Assembly: GCA_029582165.1 (NCBI GenBank) | Contig: CM055872.1 | Location: forward strand, 33,010,261-33,074,260 | Source: Portulaca oleracea | Taxonomy: Eukaryota; Streptophyta; Magnoliopsida; Caryophyllales; Portulacaceae | Reading direction: 5' to 3' | DNA: 64,000 nt | Shown here: positions 35,794 to 51,700 of the stretch, piece after piece | Layout: every line of letters begins with the position of its first letter | How positions within the stretch are numbered: the first letter of the stretch is position 1 | Made by a program: the position numbers and the translations under genes | Notes under the pieces: model-generated | What the model was told of the DNA's origin: nothing | Seen by the model: the letters and a program-made list of their open reading frames with translations, nothing else | The model's database searches: none

Positions 35794-37163
35794 GAGGATG
35801 GAGATTTCAAGCAAGTGTACCAGAAGAATCCTGTGGTCCGTGCACTCATGGGCTGTGATATTTGTTCAAAGGAAGCAGGTTGTGTGTCCCTAAGAGCAGT
35901 TTCAGGGAATTGTTGATCACAGAAGTCCATGGAGGAAGCTTAGCAGGACATTTTGGAGTTGAGAAGACATTGTTGATGTTGAGAGAGCATTACAGTTGGC
36001 CAAAGATGAGGAAGGATATGGAGCATCTATTGAAGAGGTGCAATGTGTGTCAATTGGCAAAGTCACACAGCCTACCCCAAGGCCGTACACACCATCGCCG
36101 TTCAATGACCCGGGAAGATGTAAGCCTTGATTTCATTGTAGGTTTTCCAAGAACACAGAGAGGGAAGGATTCAATCATGGTGGTGGTTGATAGATTCTCA
36201 AAGATGGCACATTTCATATCCTGCCACACCACCTTTGATGCCACCAAAGTTGCAGAATTATTCTTCCAAGAAATTGTTAGATTGCATGGAGGGCCAAGAA
36301 CAATGGTATTTGACAGGGATACCAAGTTTTTGAGCCATTTTTGGGTCACTCTATGGAAGAAACTAGGCACCCAGCTCAAGTACAACACCACTTTCCACCC
36401 ACAAACTGATGGCCAGACAGAGGTTACTAATAGAACACTTGGTTTCCTATTGAGAGCACTGATCCACAAAAATAAAGCAGGATGGGATACTCTATTGCCT
36501 CATGCTGAGTTTGCTTACAACAAAGCACCATCCAAGGCCATGGGCTACTCTCCATTCCAAGTAGTCTATGGTAAAAATCCAATTTCCCCTTTGAATTTAG
36601 TTCCACTAACTACTTCTGTCAAATTTAGTTTTGAAGCAGGTAAAAGAGCGAATCAAATCAAGGAGCTTCATCAGCAAGTGAAGGAGAAAATTGCCAAATA
36701 TACTGAACATGTGTCTACTTCAGCAAACAAGCACAGGAAGAAGGTGACCTTCCTGCCAGGAGACTTAGTTTGGATCAAACTCAAGAAGGACAGGTTTCCA
36801 AGCAAAAGAAAAGGCAAGCTGTTGCCAAGAGCAGATGGCCCCTTTGAAGTGCTTGAAAGAATTGGAGATAATGCCTACAGACTGGATCTATCTGAAGAAT
36901 ATGGAGGCTCAGCAACATTCAATGTAGCAGACCTTCGACCATACTATCCAGCAGATGAAGACCTTCCAAGTTTGAGGACAAACTTTCCTCAACCTGGGGA
37001 GGATGATGGAGACTATCAAGGAGAACAATCAGCAGCAGCAGCTTCATCAACAAAGGAGGCTTCCAAGGGATCTTCACCAACAATTACAGCAGTAGCAGCA
37101 CGAGGAGGAGGAGAACCTGTTGTTTTACACAACTCAGCAGCTAGACCAGCCCTTCCAGCATGA
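35794..37163 (+). pseudogene. Chromovirus integrase
   Basis: HHCC zinc domain at ~35930-36060 (HGGSLAGHFGVEKT..CNVCQLAKS). Core: LDFIVGFPRT (first Asp), TMVFDRDTKFLSHFW (second Asp) and HPQTDGQTEVTNRTL (Glu). The C-terminal part has LVWIKLKKDRFPSKRKGKL and ATFNVADLRPYYP, ending with the PPT-overlapping SLRTNFPQPGEDDG. No separate chromodomain is obvious, as in the CRM/Galadriel group where the motif is diverged. Open from about 35862; the upstream link to RNase H is broken. Confidence 0.85.
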
Positions 37164-38309
37164 ACAGCAGGCTTTCAAAGCCTAGCACATAAAGCAAGCC
37201 ACTCAGCAGACTTCTCAGCAGTCCAAAGTTCCAACAGGAGGTTCTTAGCATCACCAACAAGCTCTAGCATTTGCAGCCACTCAGCCCATCAGCATTGGTC
37301 ATCCAGACCAATTCCAGTTCCCAGCAGCAACAGTCCAAGTTGCTGACTTTCTCAATGTTATATCTCTTGATTGAGGAAGTTTCAGCCAATATTTCCTAGG
37401 AGTTTTTGTTGTTTGCCATGTCCTTTTCAAGTCCAAGCCAAGTCCCAGCATGATCAAGCATGGCACGAGTAAGATTCAGAGGACAGAACAACCAATCCCA
37501 GCAGGGTTGTTTATCAGTTTTTCCAGAACCCCAGTTCTGGGGCTATGTGTTTTGATTTCTGTTCACAGGGGTTGTTTTGGTCTTTCCAGCATGATATTAA
37601 CCTGTTGAGATTACTTCCAGGTTAGCATTGGCACGGGAATTACCTCAGTAACTTAGTTTTTACCCCTTAGGAGAGGAAAGCTTCCTATTGGCCCTTTTTG
37701 CCACCCTTTTGGCATTTGGTCCAATCAGAGCTTAGCTCAGTAATTTCCTTTTATTTTCTTACAGTTTGTACTAAAGATCATTAGGATATAATCATATGTA
37801 TTAGTTGCAGGCTTTGTAGCTTAGGATAATCCAGGGAGATTAGGCAGAATGCTTATGTTTAAGCAACTGCTAATCAAACTGATTAGCTTTCTTTATATTC
37901 TGAAGTTTTCTATCAATGAAGGTATCTCAGTGTTCATTCAATAGTATTCTCGAGTGTCTTAGTACCTCTGAAAGTTTGTGAGTGTCCTATAACTCTCAAT
38001 CTTGGTTGATCGGTTCCTCACATCGAAATTGGCAAATCCAGCAAGTGTAAACTGTGCTTGATCATCCATGCTTTGGTGTATCTGTAGAGGCATGTATGTG
38101 AGAGTCCCTTGCCCTTGATTGAAGTTGTGGTGTATCTGTATCAACTATAAGCAAGTCTATCCCTCTTATTCTATTGTTGGGTTGTCTTCTATTCCAGCTT
38201 GTTGCTTTCTATCAGTTATTGCAAAGTTCAAGCATCCAGCTGTGTGTTTGTGTGACTGTATGGTGTGTTCTAGCTCAACACTCTGATCTTAGTGAGTTAG
38301 CATACATCA
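36993..38309 (+). repeat. Polypurine tract and 3' LTR of the chromovirus
   Basis: The tract cctggggaggatga (36993-37006) is followed by TGG at 37007, the likely LTR start by analogy with the array elements. The LTR ends at ..gcatacatca (38309). The part from 37195 on matches the 5' LTR. Codons of the integrase tail continue into this LTR. Confidence 0.65.
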
Positions 38310-39052
38310 GTCAAGAAGGAAAATATGGTTGACTTCATAAGGACACACATCATCTACCGGTATGGCGTGCCTCGGTACATCGTCACGGATAATGGCAAGC
38401 CATTCGTTAACAGTTTGATGACAAGTTTTTGTGAGAAGTTCAAGTTTACTCAACACAAGTCATCCATGTATAATTCTCCTGCGAATGGCTTGGCGGAGGC
38501 CTTTAACAAGACATTGTGCAACTTGCTTAAAAAGATTGTATCAAAGTCCAAGGGGATTGGCATGAGAAGTTGGGGGAAGCTCTATGGGCATACCCAACGA
38601 CTTACAAGACGCCGACACAATCAACACCCTTTGCTCTTGTATACGGGGTAGAAGCTGTGCTCCCCTTGAAGATTGAAGTCCCGTCACTTCGTGTTGCTAT
38701 ACAAGAGGGTTTGGCCGAGGAGGAAAATCACAAGCTTCGCCTAGATGAGCTAGAGGCCCTTGATGAGAAGAGACTTCAAACACAACAGAAGCTGGATTGT
38801 TATCACGTTCAACTGTCGCGAGCTTTCAACAAAAAGGTTCGGCCACGCTCGTTCAGTGTTGGAGATCAAGTATTAGTTGTAAGAAGGCCTATCATTGTCT
38901 TGCACAAGTCTGGAAGCAAGTTCACTTCCAAGTGGGATGGCCCTCTTGTGGTGCGCGAAGTCTACACAAACGGTGCCTACAAGATAGTCGACGCAGAAGG
39001 AGTGCAGATTGGACCAATCAACGGGAAGTTCCTGAAGCGATACTATCCTTGA
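38310..39052 (+). pseudogene. Tat integrase, C-terminal two thirds
   Basis: Resumes in frame directly at the chromovirus end: VKKENMVDFIRTHIIYRYGV, IVTDNGKPFVN (second catalytic Asp), SPANGLAEAFNKTL (catalytic Glu). A shift at ~38555 follows, then LWAYPTTYKTPTQSTPF, PLKIEVPSLRV, FSVGDQVLVVRR and KFLKRYYP at the end. The zinc domain and first Asp are missing. Confidence 0.9.
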
Positions 39053-39153
39053 AGTTCAATAATTGTAAGCTCCAGAACAAGAGCCTAAACTGTTCACACA
39101 AAAAAAAGAGTCAATTTCTGTTTTATTTTTTAAGTTCCTTTCATTTAATTGTT

Positions 39154-39310
39154 GTAATACTCCTGGCCCGCAAGAGTATAAACCGTGTACGGCAAAACAA
39201 AAACAAAATAATGTAATACTCCTGGCCCGCAAGAGTATAAGCTGTGTACGCAAAACAAAAACAAAATAAATTTAATACTCCTGGCCCGCAAGAGTATAAA
39301 CTGTAAACGA
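39154..39310 (+). repeat. 58-bp tandem repeat, about 2.7 copies
   Basis: 'aatactcctggcccgcaag' begins at ~39156, ~39215 and ~39273, followed by 'agtataaa..gtgtac' and 'aaaacaaaaacaaaata'. It lies in the spacer after integrase, where Tat/Ogre elements often carry tandem repeats. Confidence 0.85.
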
Positions 39311-39643
39311 CTAAATAAATAAATAAAAGTTTTTTCTTTTCCTCACATGAACGACGTATGGCTTGATCCTTTTGGGATTTTATATCCCCTTTAGGTACGT
39401 AGGCAACTTAGGCATGTGCCTGGTACAACCGTAAAAGAAAGTTAAATAAAGTTTGTTTCATATACAGTGTTGTCACACATGTTATTGTATAAATTAGAAA
39501 TTAAAGCTATTTTATTGCAGTATAACTATCGATAACACACAACAAAATCAAAAAGATTAAGATAACATTCCGCTAAAAAAAAGCCAAAGAAAACAAAAAG
39601 ATTTGACAAAGTTCGAAGTAAAAACGCTGAACAAATCTCAAGT
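39311..39643 (+). other. Tat post-integrase spacer
   Basis: Non-coding. Includes 'gtacgtaggcaacttaggca' wording near 39394, common downstream of pol in this lineage. Confidence 0.5.
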
Positions 39644-39653
39644 GTCTAATTTC
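39644..39653. repeat. Target site duplication, left (gtctaatttc)
   Basis: Ten bases identical to 40171-40180, bordering the inverted-repeat element. Confidence 0.9.
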
Positions 39654-40170
39654 GGGTTTTTTGCTTTTTGGACCCTGTATTTCAGGGGTATTTACAATCT
39701 GGACCCCCATGTTTCAAAGTTTACAATTTGGACCCTATACAATATGGACCCAAAAAATTTAGCCCAAAGTTAAGTTTGACTCCGGTGAAGACAAAAATCT
39801 TGCATAAACTGACCGATTTACCCTTATTTCATTTATTCATTTATTTTGAATTTCCTTTGAAATTGACTTTACTGAAGACTCCAATTTCACAACCCATACG
39901 CATATCCCACTCTTAGTGACTATTCAACTTCAAACTCCCAGAAAACCGAATAAATGAAGGGTAAATTTGGAAGTTCAGAAATAATTAAGGGGCAACTTTG
40001 GAAGGAAAAATCAGTCAAACTACAATAAGGACCTCTTTTGGCCGGACCCCTCTAATTATGTCCAAATTGTTGCCGGAAACAAAGTATAGGGTCCAAATTG
40101 TAAACTTTGAAACATGAGGGTCCAGATTGTAAATACCCCCAAAATACAGGGTCCAAAAAGCAAAAAACCC
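39654..40170. mobile_element. MULE-type MITE, 517 bp
   Basis: Non-coding, with long terminal inverted repeats. The left end gggttttttgctttttggac mirrors the right end gtccaaaaagcaaaaaaccc, and pairing continues for about 80 bases ('tttacaatctggaccc', 'tttacaatttggaccc'). The perfect 10-bp duplication gtctaatttc fits Mutator-like transposition. It lies at the 3' end of the antisense plant-mobile-domain ORF and extends that frame artificially. Confidence 0.9.
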
Positions 40171-40180
40171 GTCTAATTTC
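40171..40180. repeat. Target site duplication, right (gtctaatttc)
   Basis: Identical to 39644-39653. Confidence 0.9.
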
Positions 40181-42890
40181 TTCAAGAGCTCTTGGACATG
40201 TCTCCTCCCTGTCACAACTTCAGCCTTCTCCTTTTTAGTAGCTTGCGGTGTCTCCAAAGCACCAAGTTCCCGCTCAAGAATAGACACCTTGTCTTTTGCC
40301 CTCTTAAGTGAAGCATCAGTCTCGGCCAGCTTGCTATGCAACTTTTGCTCGTTCGCTTTCACTTTCTCAAGTTTAACCTCAAGTGTCTTCCTACGCTTAT
40401 GAGCACGAAATATAGCCGAAGTTTCTTCGTCAAAGTGCTTGTCAATCTCGGCAACGAAGGCTTGGGCTGCTCGGAGTTCAGAAGGTAAAGCTTCCTGTTT
40501 GGCTAAGGTCTCTACTGTAGAGATTCGCCTCTCCACTTGAGCTTCTAACTTGAGGCACCGTTCAACTCCTTGCGAGTATGTATCGACAAGCTCCTTTAAC
40601 TCCGAAGGATCTGCATCAAGGGACGACAAGGTTCCATAGAACTTCTCGGCCTCTGATCTCAGGTTCTTAATATCATCTTCCGTCCGTGGAATATACTTCT
40701 TTAACTGTTGAAAAAACCGTCGTCGCACCACACTAGCCAAGCCATTGGATATTTTGCCGGGAAAATAGACGGAAACAGTTGGAGTAGGAGAATGAGCCCT
40801 ATCAACATTTTGTACTAGTGGGGGCATTATCTCATGCCCCTTTATGAGTGGTGTTGTCAAAGTGTTCTCACTGCCATCATCACCGAACATTTCTTCAAGC
40901 AAATCCTTGCTCGTTAGAGTCAACTCCTGCACAGGCAAGAAAAATATATTAGTTCATCTACGTATCCACCACAAGAAAAAGAAACAAAGGGAGAAAGGGG
41001 TAGGTTGATGAGTTATAGACTTGCCTTTGCTCTGTTTTTTACTTCGACAAGCTAGTCACGCTGTTTGATTTACCCCTGGACCTTGACGCGATATCTAAGC
41101 CTTTCAAAGCCTCGATTTTCTCCCTCCCAGGTGAATCATGAGAACTCTTTTGAGGAGATAAGTCCGGACCAATAGAGGAGTTACCATCTCCTTCCTCTCT
41201 AAGATCGTCAAGAGGAGGAACAACTTGAATGGTAGCGGGCATGACAGGCTTATGTGCTCTTGATTTCCCATCAGTGACAACCAGAACAGAGGCACCGTCA
41301 TTAACCTTTTCCCTATGAGCCTCAGGTGGCGTCGCATCAGCATGAAGGGGTTTCTTAGTCTCTGAGAAAAAGAGATCACGGTGGTAAGATTTCCACCAGT
41401 TAGCACACGAGGCAGTAACCAACATGGACTTCGGAGCCGGTGTGCAGGGAATAGTCACTGTAGATCTCAGCCCATGCTTTGTCAAAATATACCAGTAGCA
41501 TGCCGCGTCTTCTAAAGTACCACCGCGAACAGTCTTGTTGGGATCACTAAGCACATCCTGAGAAAAACCAAACTGACGCCCGAATTTACAAGGGAAGTAC
41601 GACTCTATTACGATAGTCCTCCCCTGGTGTAGCGTCAGAAAACCACTACGCATGCAGACCATGTAAACCTTCCAAACAGGGGACGATGTAGGAGTGTCAG
41701 TTAGTTCCCGACAGGTATCCCTCAACTCAGCAGTACAATATACACGTGACACCTCAGGACGCCTTAGTAATTCACATGACCTCTGTCGATCAAATGTTTT
41801 ATCTATTCTTTCTCCTGAAAGTTTAACCATCTTGGGAGAATGGTTGTCATTGAACTTAGGATGCTCAAAATGAGTCTCGAAATAAGTGCCCAAACAACCA
41901 TAAACATACTGCACAGGGATAATAACCTCCAGTTTACTCAAATTCTTAGCAGAGGAGATCTTGTGCAAACCTTGTAGACACTAGCCAAAGTTGGGATGGC
42001 CAAATTCACACATTGCCCATGCGCAATCTGGCTGGCAGCCACGATACCAGGAGGACAGTAAGTCTCTGGTGGAACTCCTTTCCGTCTTCTATTATCTCGT
42101 GGCGGAGGGCTTGCATAATTCTTCGAGTCACGATACCAGAAACGCACCCATTCGCTAGCAGGAAGTTGAACGATGCCATTGACATCTTGACATTGATTGC
42201 GGAAAGCAGAAAAAAGATAGATGCAGGACTTTGGTATATCGCTATCTTCTTGGCCGCAGACAACAAAGCTTGGGCGGAAGGAACAACTTCTTCATAGTAA
42301 GACCCATTGGCCGGAAGGCTAGCTATCTTCCACATGTCCCACAAGGTAATCGACATTTCTACATCCTCTATGCAGAAGGTGTTAATAGTAGTGCACCATA
42401 GTTCATAGAAAGTCTTGAAAACATTAAGGCTGAGATCATAGGAAAACAGAGACGCGTACAATCCATTATAAATCCTCCAGTCTATGAGTTTCTCCTTATT
42501 ACGACCAAGAACATCCTCAAGCCAGTCCTAGTAGCATGGAATATAAAAGTCGTCGTAAGGAGAAAAAGTCCCCCATGTTATTGACTCGTTGGCAATACGA
42601 TGATAAAGTAGGGGCGATGGTTTTTGTACTGGGACTGAAGCTCCGAACAAAGGAGAAATAAGCTTCAGAGCTTTATAGTTGCGAGTAACGGTGTCGTCTG
42701 AGTTCAGTACATCGCGGGTAGAAGTGACGCTCCAATGAGAATCCGTGAGTTTCCCATCCAGCAAAGACTTCTTAGAGGGTAGTGGCGTCGGTGCATCAAC
42801 CTGGAGTGTTATTCCATCCTCGATGGCGTCGTCTTTCTTGTCCAAAATGATGACAGATGGCGATTTCGAAGACAAGTCAACAAAGTGCAC
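40171..42890 (-). pseudogene. Antisense extra ORF of the Tat element: plant mobile domain protein
   Basis: Lies opposite to gag/pol between integrase and the 3' LTR, where Tat elements are known to carry antisense ORFs. 42890-42528 is the N-terminus (SPSVIILDKKDD; ITWGTFSPYDDFY). Past a stop, 42461-42006 reads FKTFYELWCTTINTF, VEMSITLWDMWKIASLP and YYEEVVPSAQALL, which match the plant mobile domain (aminotransferase-like). 41968-41039 is the next part. A possible intron follows, with acceptor ttttcttgcctgtgcag ending at 40927. From 40926 comes a coiled-coil segment rich in Lys/Glu (EEMFGDDGSEN, KLRRAKDKVSILERELG-like). Stops and shifts suggest decay. Role in the element is unknown. Confidence 0.65.
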
Positions 42891-42939
42891 ACTATCGGCG
42901 ATGTAAAAAGCTTGAATATCGCAGAGGAGTCCTCAAGCC

Positions 42940-43215
42940 AGGGTGGAGTGACGACATAGTCGACCCAGACAGTCCTGAAGAGGGAAATCTAGGACTACCC
43001 TACGTCAGTACGCTGAGGAGTAGCACAAAAAGCGGAGAAAACGACACAGCCGACTCAGACAGTTCTGAAGAGGGCAGTCTAGGACTACCCACGTCAGTAC
43101 GCTGACGAGTAGCACAGAAAGCAGAGAAAACGACACAATCGACCCAGACAATCCTGAAGAGAGTAGTCTATGATTACTCTACGACAATACGCTGAGGAGT
43201 AGGCAAGATACTGAT
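42940..43215. repeat. ~90-bp tandem repeat, three copies
   Basis: 'gacccagacagtcctgaag' starts at 42962, with variants at 43052 and 43141. Each is followed by 'tctaggactaccc..acg' and 'acgctgaggagtagcac'. Copies diverge by roughly one base in eight. Confidence 0.85.
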
Positions 43216-43387
43216 AATGACGAAGAACAACTTCAAACAGACGATATCAGTTAATCACAACATCCTGCAAAATAAATAAATAAACAAATAAATAAATAAA
43301 TATTTCTCAAAAAACATAAAATAAATAAAATAAAGTGGAGAAAAGTCACAACGTACGCACAATATACATTCCTTTATCACTTGGGTC
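43216..43387. other. A-rich spacer with aaat runs
   Basis: Non-coding, contains (aaataaat)n. Nothing else seen before the LINE fragment. Confidence 0.5.
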
Positions 43388-43887
43388 CTTTTACACGGAA
43401 AACTTCCTGTAAGAGCTAGAACAATGCGATGGCAATCTAATGGAAATCCGCTCTGCCCCTACTGTGATTTGGAGACTGAAACCATCGATCACCTCTTTCT
43501 CGGTTGCACCTTTGGGAAGGAAGTGAGACAGGCTATGAGACACTGGGAACTTGGTAATATGTCATCCACCCAGGAATGGAAAGACCATCTGAGCGATCTC
43601 AGAAAAGCCAGTAAAGAAACTCATCTGAATTGCGCCCTTCTCACAGCGTATGTCTATCATATCTGGACAGAAAGAAACAACCGAGTCCACAAAACTCGCA
43701 ATGCTACTCCTCAGGTTATAGTAAATTTAGTGAAAAATGATGTAATGAATAAGGTCCTTATAGCAGCAAAAACTAGGAAAAAGTACACAAGTCTTATAGA
43801 CACAGTACTTAGTATGTGATTCTGAGGGATCCTGTCCTCACTCTTGTACAACTACATTGATATTGTTATATATAACCTGCATTCTTG

Positions 43888-43893
<6 letters not shown>
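43388..43893 (+). mobile_element. LINE 3' fragment (zinc-binding RT tail)
   Basis: Open from 43424 to 43819: CPYCDLETETIDHLFLGC is the zf-RVT signature (CX2C..HX4C) of the LINE ORF2 C-terminus, then AYVYHIWTERNNRVH. A ~75-bp 3' UTR ends 'cttgtgcaaaa' and runs into a (TA)n tract, the same kind of end as the LINE at 47.5-52.3 kb. Everything upstream of the zf-RVT is missing. Confidence 0.85.
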
Positions 43894-47508
<3,615 letters not shown>

Positions 47509-47601
47509 AGTGCATTTTTTAGAAATCGCTGCCCTACCTCCCTCATGCAAACGAGGAAAGGGAGGCACCCGCCGCCGCCTTCGCCGGCAACCAGGACGCC
47601 G

Positions 47602-48782
47602 ATGAACAGTGCAAAGAAAGATCAATCGAAAAGCAACACTAAGCAGAAACAGGCTGATAAGAAATAAGGGAAGAAGGATGATTCTGCAATGGAAAATCAA
47701 ATAGGGGTTGAATCGAAGGAAGCGCCGAAGAACGATACTTCAATGGTTAACCAAATAGGGGCTTTTTCGAAGGAGAGTAGGATCGAACAAAGAAAACAAA
47801 GCTCTTATGCTGATTTATTCAAAGATTCAGATGGGCTTGAACTCCGATTCATAGAACTGGAAACCATCAATGGCACTCCCTACGCCAAAATAGAAAAGGA
47901 AGATGTATGCGAGACAATTGAATATTGGAACTCATCTGTTATTTGCTGTGTTTTGGGTGCGAATCCCCCTTATGATGTCATCTGCGGATATATTAATCGT
48001 ATCTGGAGAAATTTGGATATCGATCACATATCGGACATTAAAAAGGGGTTGTTTCTGGTTCGATTCAAAACAGATGAGCACAGGGAGATGACAATGAAGC
48101 AAAGATTTCACTTCTTTGATGGGAAGCCTTGTTCGTGAATGGAATGAAGAATTAGATATGCAGATTGACAGCACCAAAACACTACCCATCTGGGTAACTA
48201 TGAAAGATCTACCTTTCAAATTCTAGAACTCATATAGTTTGAGTAAGATTGCCAATCTTTTGGGCGTTTCCATAAAGACAGATCGACAAACAAAGGAGAA
48301 AATCAAGTTGGGATATGCGAAGCTATTGATAGATATGCCATTTCAAGGGCCCTTTCCTGATTATGTAGATTACACAGATCATCATGGCAATCATCAAAGG
48401 AAGTTTCTCCATTATGATTGGACACCGAAGAAATGTCTGCATTGTAATATGTATGGTCACGATGAACCAAATTGTAGAAAGAAGATTTTGTGTGATTATT
48501 GTAAAAAAAATAGGGCATGAGGAGAGTATATGCAGGCAGAAGACGGCAGACGATGCAAGTCGACAAACTGGGAGGAATCACAAGGTCCAACAGGAGAAAA
48601 TTAAGAGGACCAGGACAGTTGATGATAATGGTTTCATAAGACCGAGGAAAGAGTGTGTTCAGAAGCAGAATAAGCAGCAATATCAGCCTCTTCATATTGG
48701 AAATCGATTTGAAGCCCTGTCTACTAATGATGAAAATAAGGTTGAAGAAAAAGAAATTGAGACTACTTTATTCCAATCATGA
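47602..48782 (+). pseudogene. LINE ORF1: DUF4283-type protein with zinc knuckle
   Basis: ATG at 47602 (MNSAKKDQSKSNTK), TAA at 47665, then in frame SYADLFKDSDGLELRF and GYINRIWRNLDIDHI, the DUF4283 fold. After a shift at ~48135, LPIWVTMKDLPF, then knuckle CLHCNMYGHDEPNC (CX2CX4HX4C) at ~48436-48477. After another shift a basic C-terminus runs to 48782, overlapping the ORF2 start by 4 bases. Confidence 0.8.
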
Positions 48783-51700
48783 ATCTTCTCAGTTGGAATA
48801 TGCGCGGGCTTAACAGCCCGAAAAAACAAGAAGACCTGAGAGTCTTCTTGCAAAATCTAGGAGTCGGGCTAATTGGACTATATGAAACTAAACGCCTTCC
48901 GAGAAATGCTGATCATATGATGAATAGAGTCTTCACAAACTGGAACTTCATCACAAACTCAGATCATTGTCAAAGAATTCGAATTTTGATTGCCTGGGAC
49001 CCGAGAATATATCATGTTCTCAGATTCTTGACTCATTTCTAAATCATGCATACAAGGATCACTCGTCGGCAAGATGTAGTTTCTTTTATGGTGACTTAGA
49101 TTTATGGGAGGAATCAGGCTGGGGATCGTTTAGAGCTTTGGACAGACCTTCGCACTATTCAGGAAAATGTGGATGAAGCCTGGGGAGTATTAGGTGACTT
49201 TAATGCCATTGCTAGTTCACAAGACAGAGAAGGAGGAGTTGAAGTGGAAGCTTTCACCATTTAAGATTTCTAGAGATGCATTCAAGATTGCAATTTACAT
49301 GAGCCAAATTTCTCTGGAAATTACTTCACTTGGACTAATAATCATGTGAGATCTAGGCTTGATAGGATCCTCATCAATATGAAATGGTACCTAATTTCTC
49401 AAGACTTTAAAGTGGAGTATATGAATGCAGGTCTATTTGACCACACAGCTCTGGTAATTTCCTTTCCCCAATGTCCTAGAAGAGCCTCGACTTTCAGATT
49501 TTGTAACATGTGGGCCTATGATGATCAGTTTGAAGATATCTTGAGGAAAGGTATGTCCAACCTCCCTGATGGCCATGCTATGTATAAATTATTTTATGTG
49601 TTGAAACATATGCAGAAAGATTTTCGAGGGCTCCACAAAAGTAAATATGCAGATATATATCAGCAGGAAGTCATGGAAAGAAATAAGCTTGATTCGATCC
49701 AACAGGAGCTGTCTCTTAACCTGACAGATGAAAATTTACAAAGTAAAGAGAAAGAGGCCAGAAGTACATATTGGAAAGTGCTTCATTATGCTATGATGCT
49801 CAAAAAACAACAAAGGAAAATGGATTGGAGCTACATGGGGGATGAATGCAGCAAGCTTTTCTTTGCAAAAATGAGACAGAAACGAGCTCAAAAGTATGTA
49901 CACGAACTGAAGACTAGTGAAGGCGATACTGTGACTTGTGTGGACAGTGTTAATCACTATCATCGTGATTTTTATCAAGATCTGCTGGGCAAGAGGACTA
50001 TACATCGCACAAAAGCCAGCTTTGACGTTTTTAATTGTGGTCCCCTTCTTCTGCCGGAGCAACAAATTGATATCAGTCGACCGATTACAGATAAGGAAAT
50101 TAAAGAAGCTTTATTCTCTATCCCTAATGACAAAACTTCTGGCCCGGATGGGTATACGAGTTGCTTCTACAAAAAAGGTTGGAAGATTATTGGCGGGCTA
50201 GTAGCGGATGTTGTTTATGAATTCTTTAATTCGGGGAAATTGCTCAAAAATTTTAACAAGACACATCTTGTTCTCATCCCCAAGGTTTCTAACCCTCACA
50301 AGGCTTCCGAGTTTAGACCGATTGCTTGCTGCAATACATTCTACAAGGGGATTACTAAGATCATTGCTGCCAGAATAAGGGAAGTTCTCCCCAGGCTTGT
50401 TGATCCAAGCCAGGCCGCCTTCATTCCTGGTCGTCAACTATTACATAATGTCCTGCTTTGTTAGGAAATTGCAAGGGGGTATTCGAGGACTACCATTTCA
50501 GCCCGTTGTATGATGAAAATTGATTTGAAAAAAGCTTTTGATTCGGTTCACTGGGCCTTCATTGAAGAAACTCTCAATGCCTACAAATTCCCCCAATGGC
50601 TCATCAAATGCATCATGGCCTGTGTGACCACTCCCAGCTATGAGATTAACGTCAATGGAAGCATCTCTGATCCGTTCCCCGGAGGTAGGGGGCTACGTCA
50701 AGGTGATCCGATGTCCCCCTTACTCTTTGTTCTTACTATGGAATACTTATCTCGCTCTATCAGTGCCTATATAAAAAAACTCCAAGAATTACAAATATCA
50801 TCCCAGCTGTGCTCGACTCAAGCTAACGCATCTGATGCTTGCTGTTGATCTCATTCTGTTTACTTCGGCAACTAAAACATCCATTAAAACTTTGATGGAT
50901 GCTTTTCAACATTTCTCGGCAGTCACGGGTCTGGAAGCAAATAAGGCGAAGTCGGAGGTGGTTTTTGGGGGAGTGGATGATGATTCGGAGCTCCTGAGAG
51001 ACACTGGGTTTGCCTCAGGAACCTTGCCTTTTAGGTATCTAGGTATGCCAACCTCGTCGTGCAAACTTACTGCTATTGATTGTAGTGTCCTAACTGACAA
51101 AATCCTTACCGCAATCAAATGTTGGGAAACAAGACACATCTCATATGCTGGTAGAATTGTCCTAGCCAATTCCGTTCTCCAAGGCATTTATGGCTTCTGG
51201 GCACGAATAATCATTCTTCCGGAAAAAGTGGTAAAAACTATTGATGCTTATTGCAGTAATTTCATTTGGGGGGGATCACACAATTACAAAGCCCCGCCTG
51301 CGGTTTCTTGGCGTGATTCCTGCACCCCCAAATCTTACGGTGGACTAGGTTGCAAGAATCTCCGTCTTTGGAATCAAGCCTCCATTGCAAAAGCTTGTGT
51401 GGGATATTCAGAGTAATAAGGAGATTTTATGGGTCAAATGGATTCATACTAAATATATTCGAAATCGCTCCTGGTGAGACTATACGCCCCCCTATGATGT
51501 GTGTCCCTACTTCAAGCATCTTTGCGAGGTGAAGGACCTTTTCAAATGGGGTTCCTCTCCTGGCGATAGATGGCATTGGGGGGATGACGGGCAATACACA
51601 GTGGCTAAGGGATATATGTGGAGCCTCCCTCCTGCAGATACACCTTGGTGGACTCGGATGGTTTGGAATGCCCTTGTTACTCCGAGGCATGCATTCTTCC

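Larger units (their letters stand above)
31355..38309 (+). mobile_element. CRM/Galadriel-type chromovirus nested in the Tat element
   Basis: Order: 5' LTR (shortened), PBS, gag, protease, RT, RNase H, integrase, PPT, 3' LTR. Protease text (CDVLPMDACHLLFGRPWLYDRSV) and the integrase end (ATFNVADLRPYYP..SLRTNFPQPGEDDG) place it with the CRM/Galadriel chromoviruses. The protease closely resembles that of the 2.4-kb array. At least six stops or shifts make it inactive. The right edge drops directly into Tat integrase, the left into Tat protease; the intervening Tat sequence is lost and no duplication is seen, so the junctions were altered after insertion. Confidence 0.85.
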
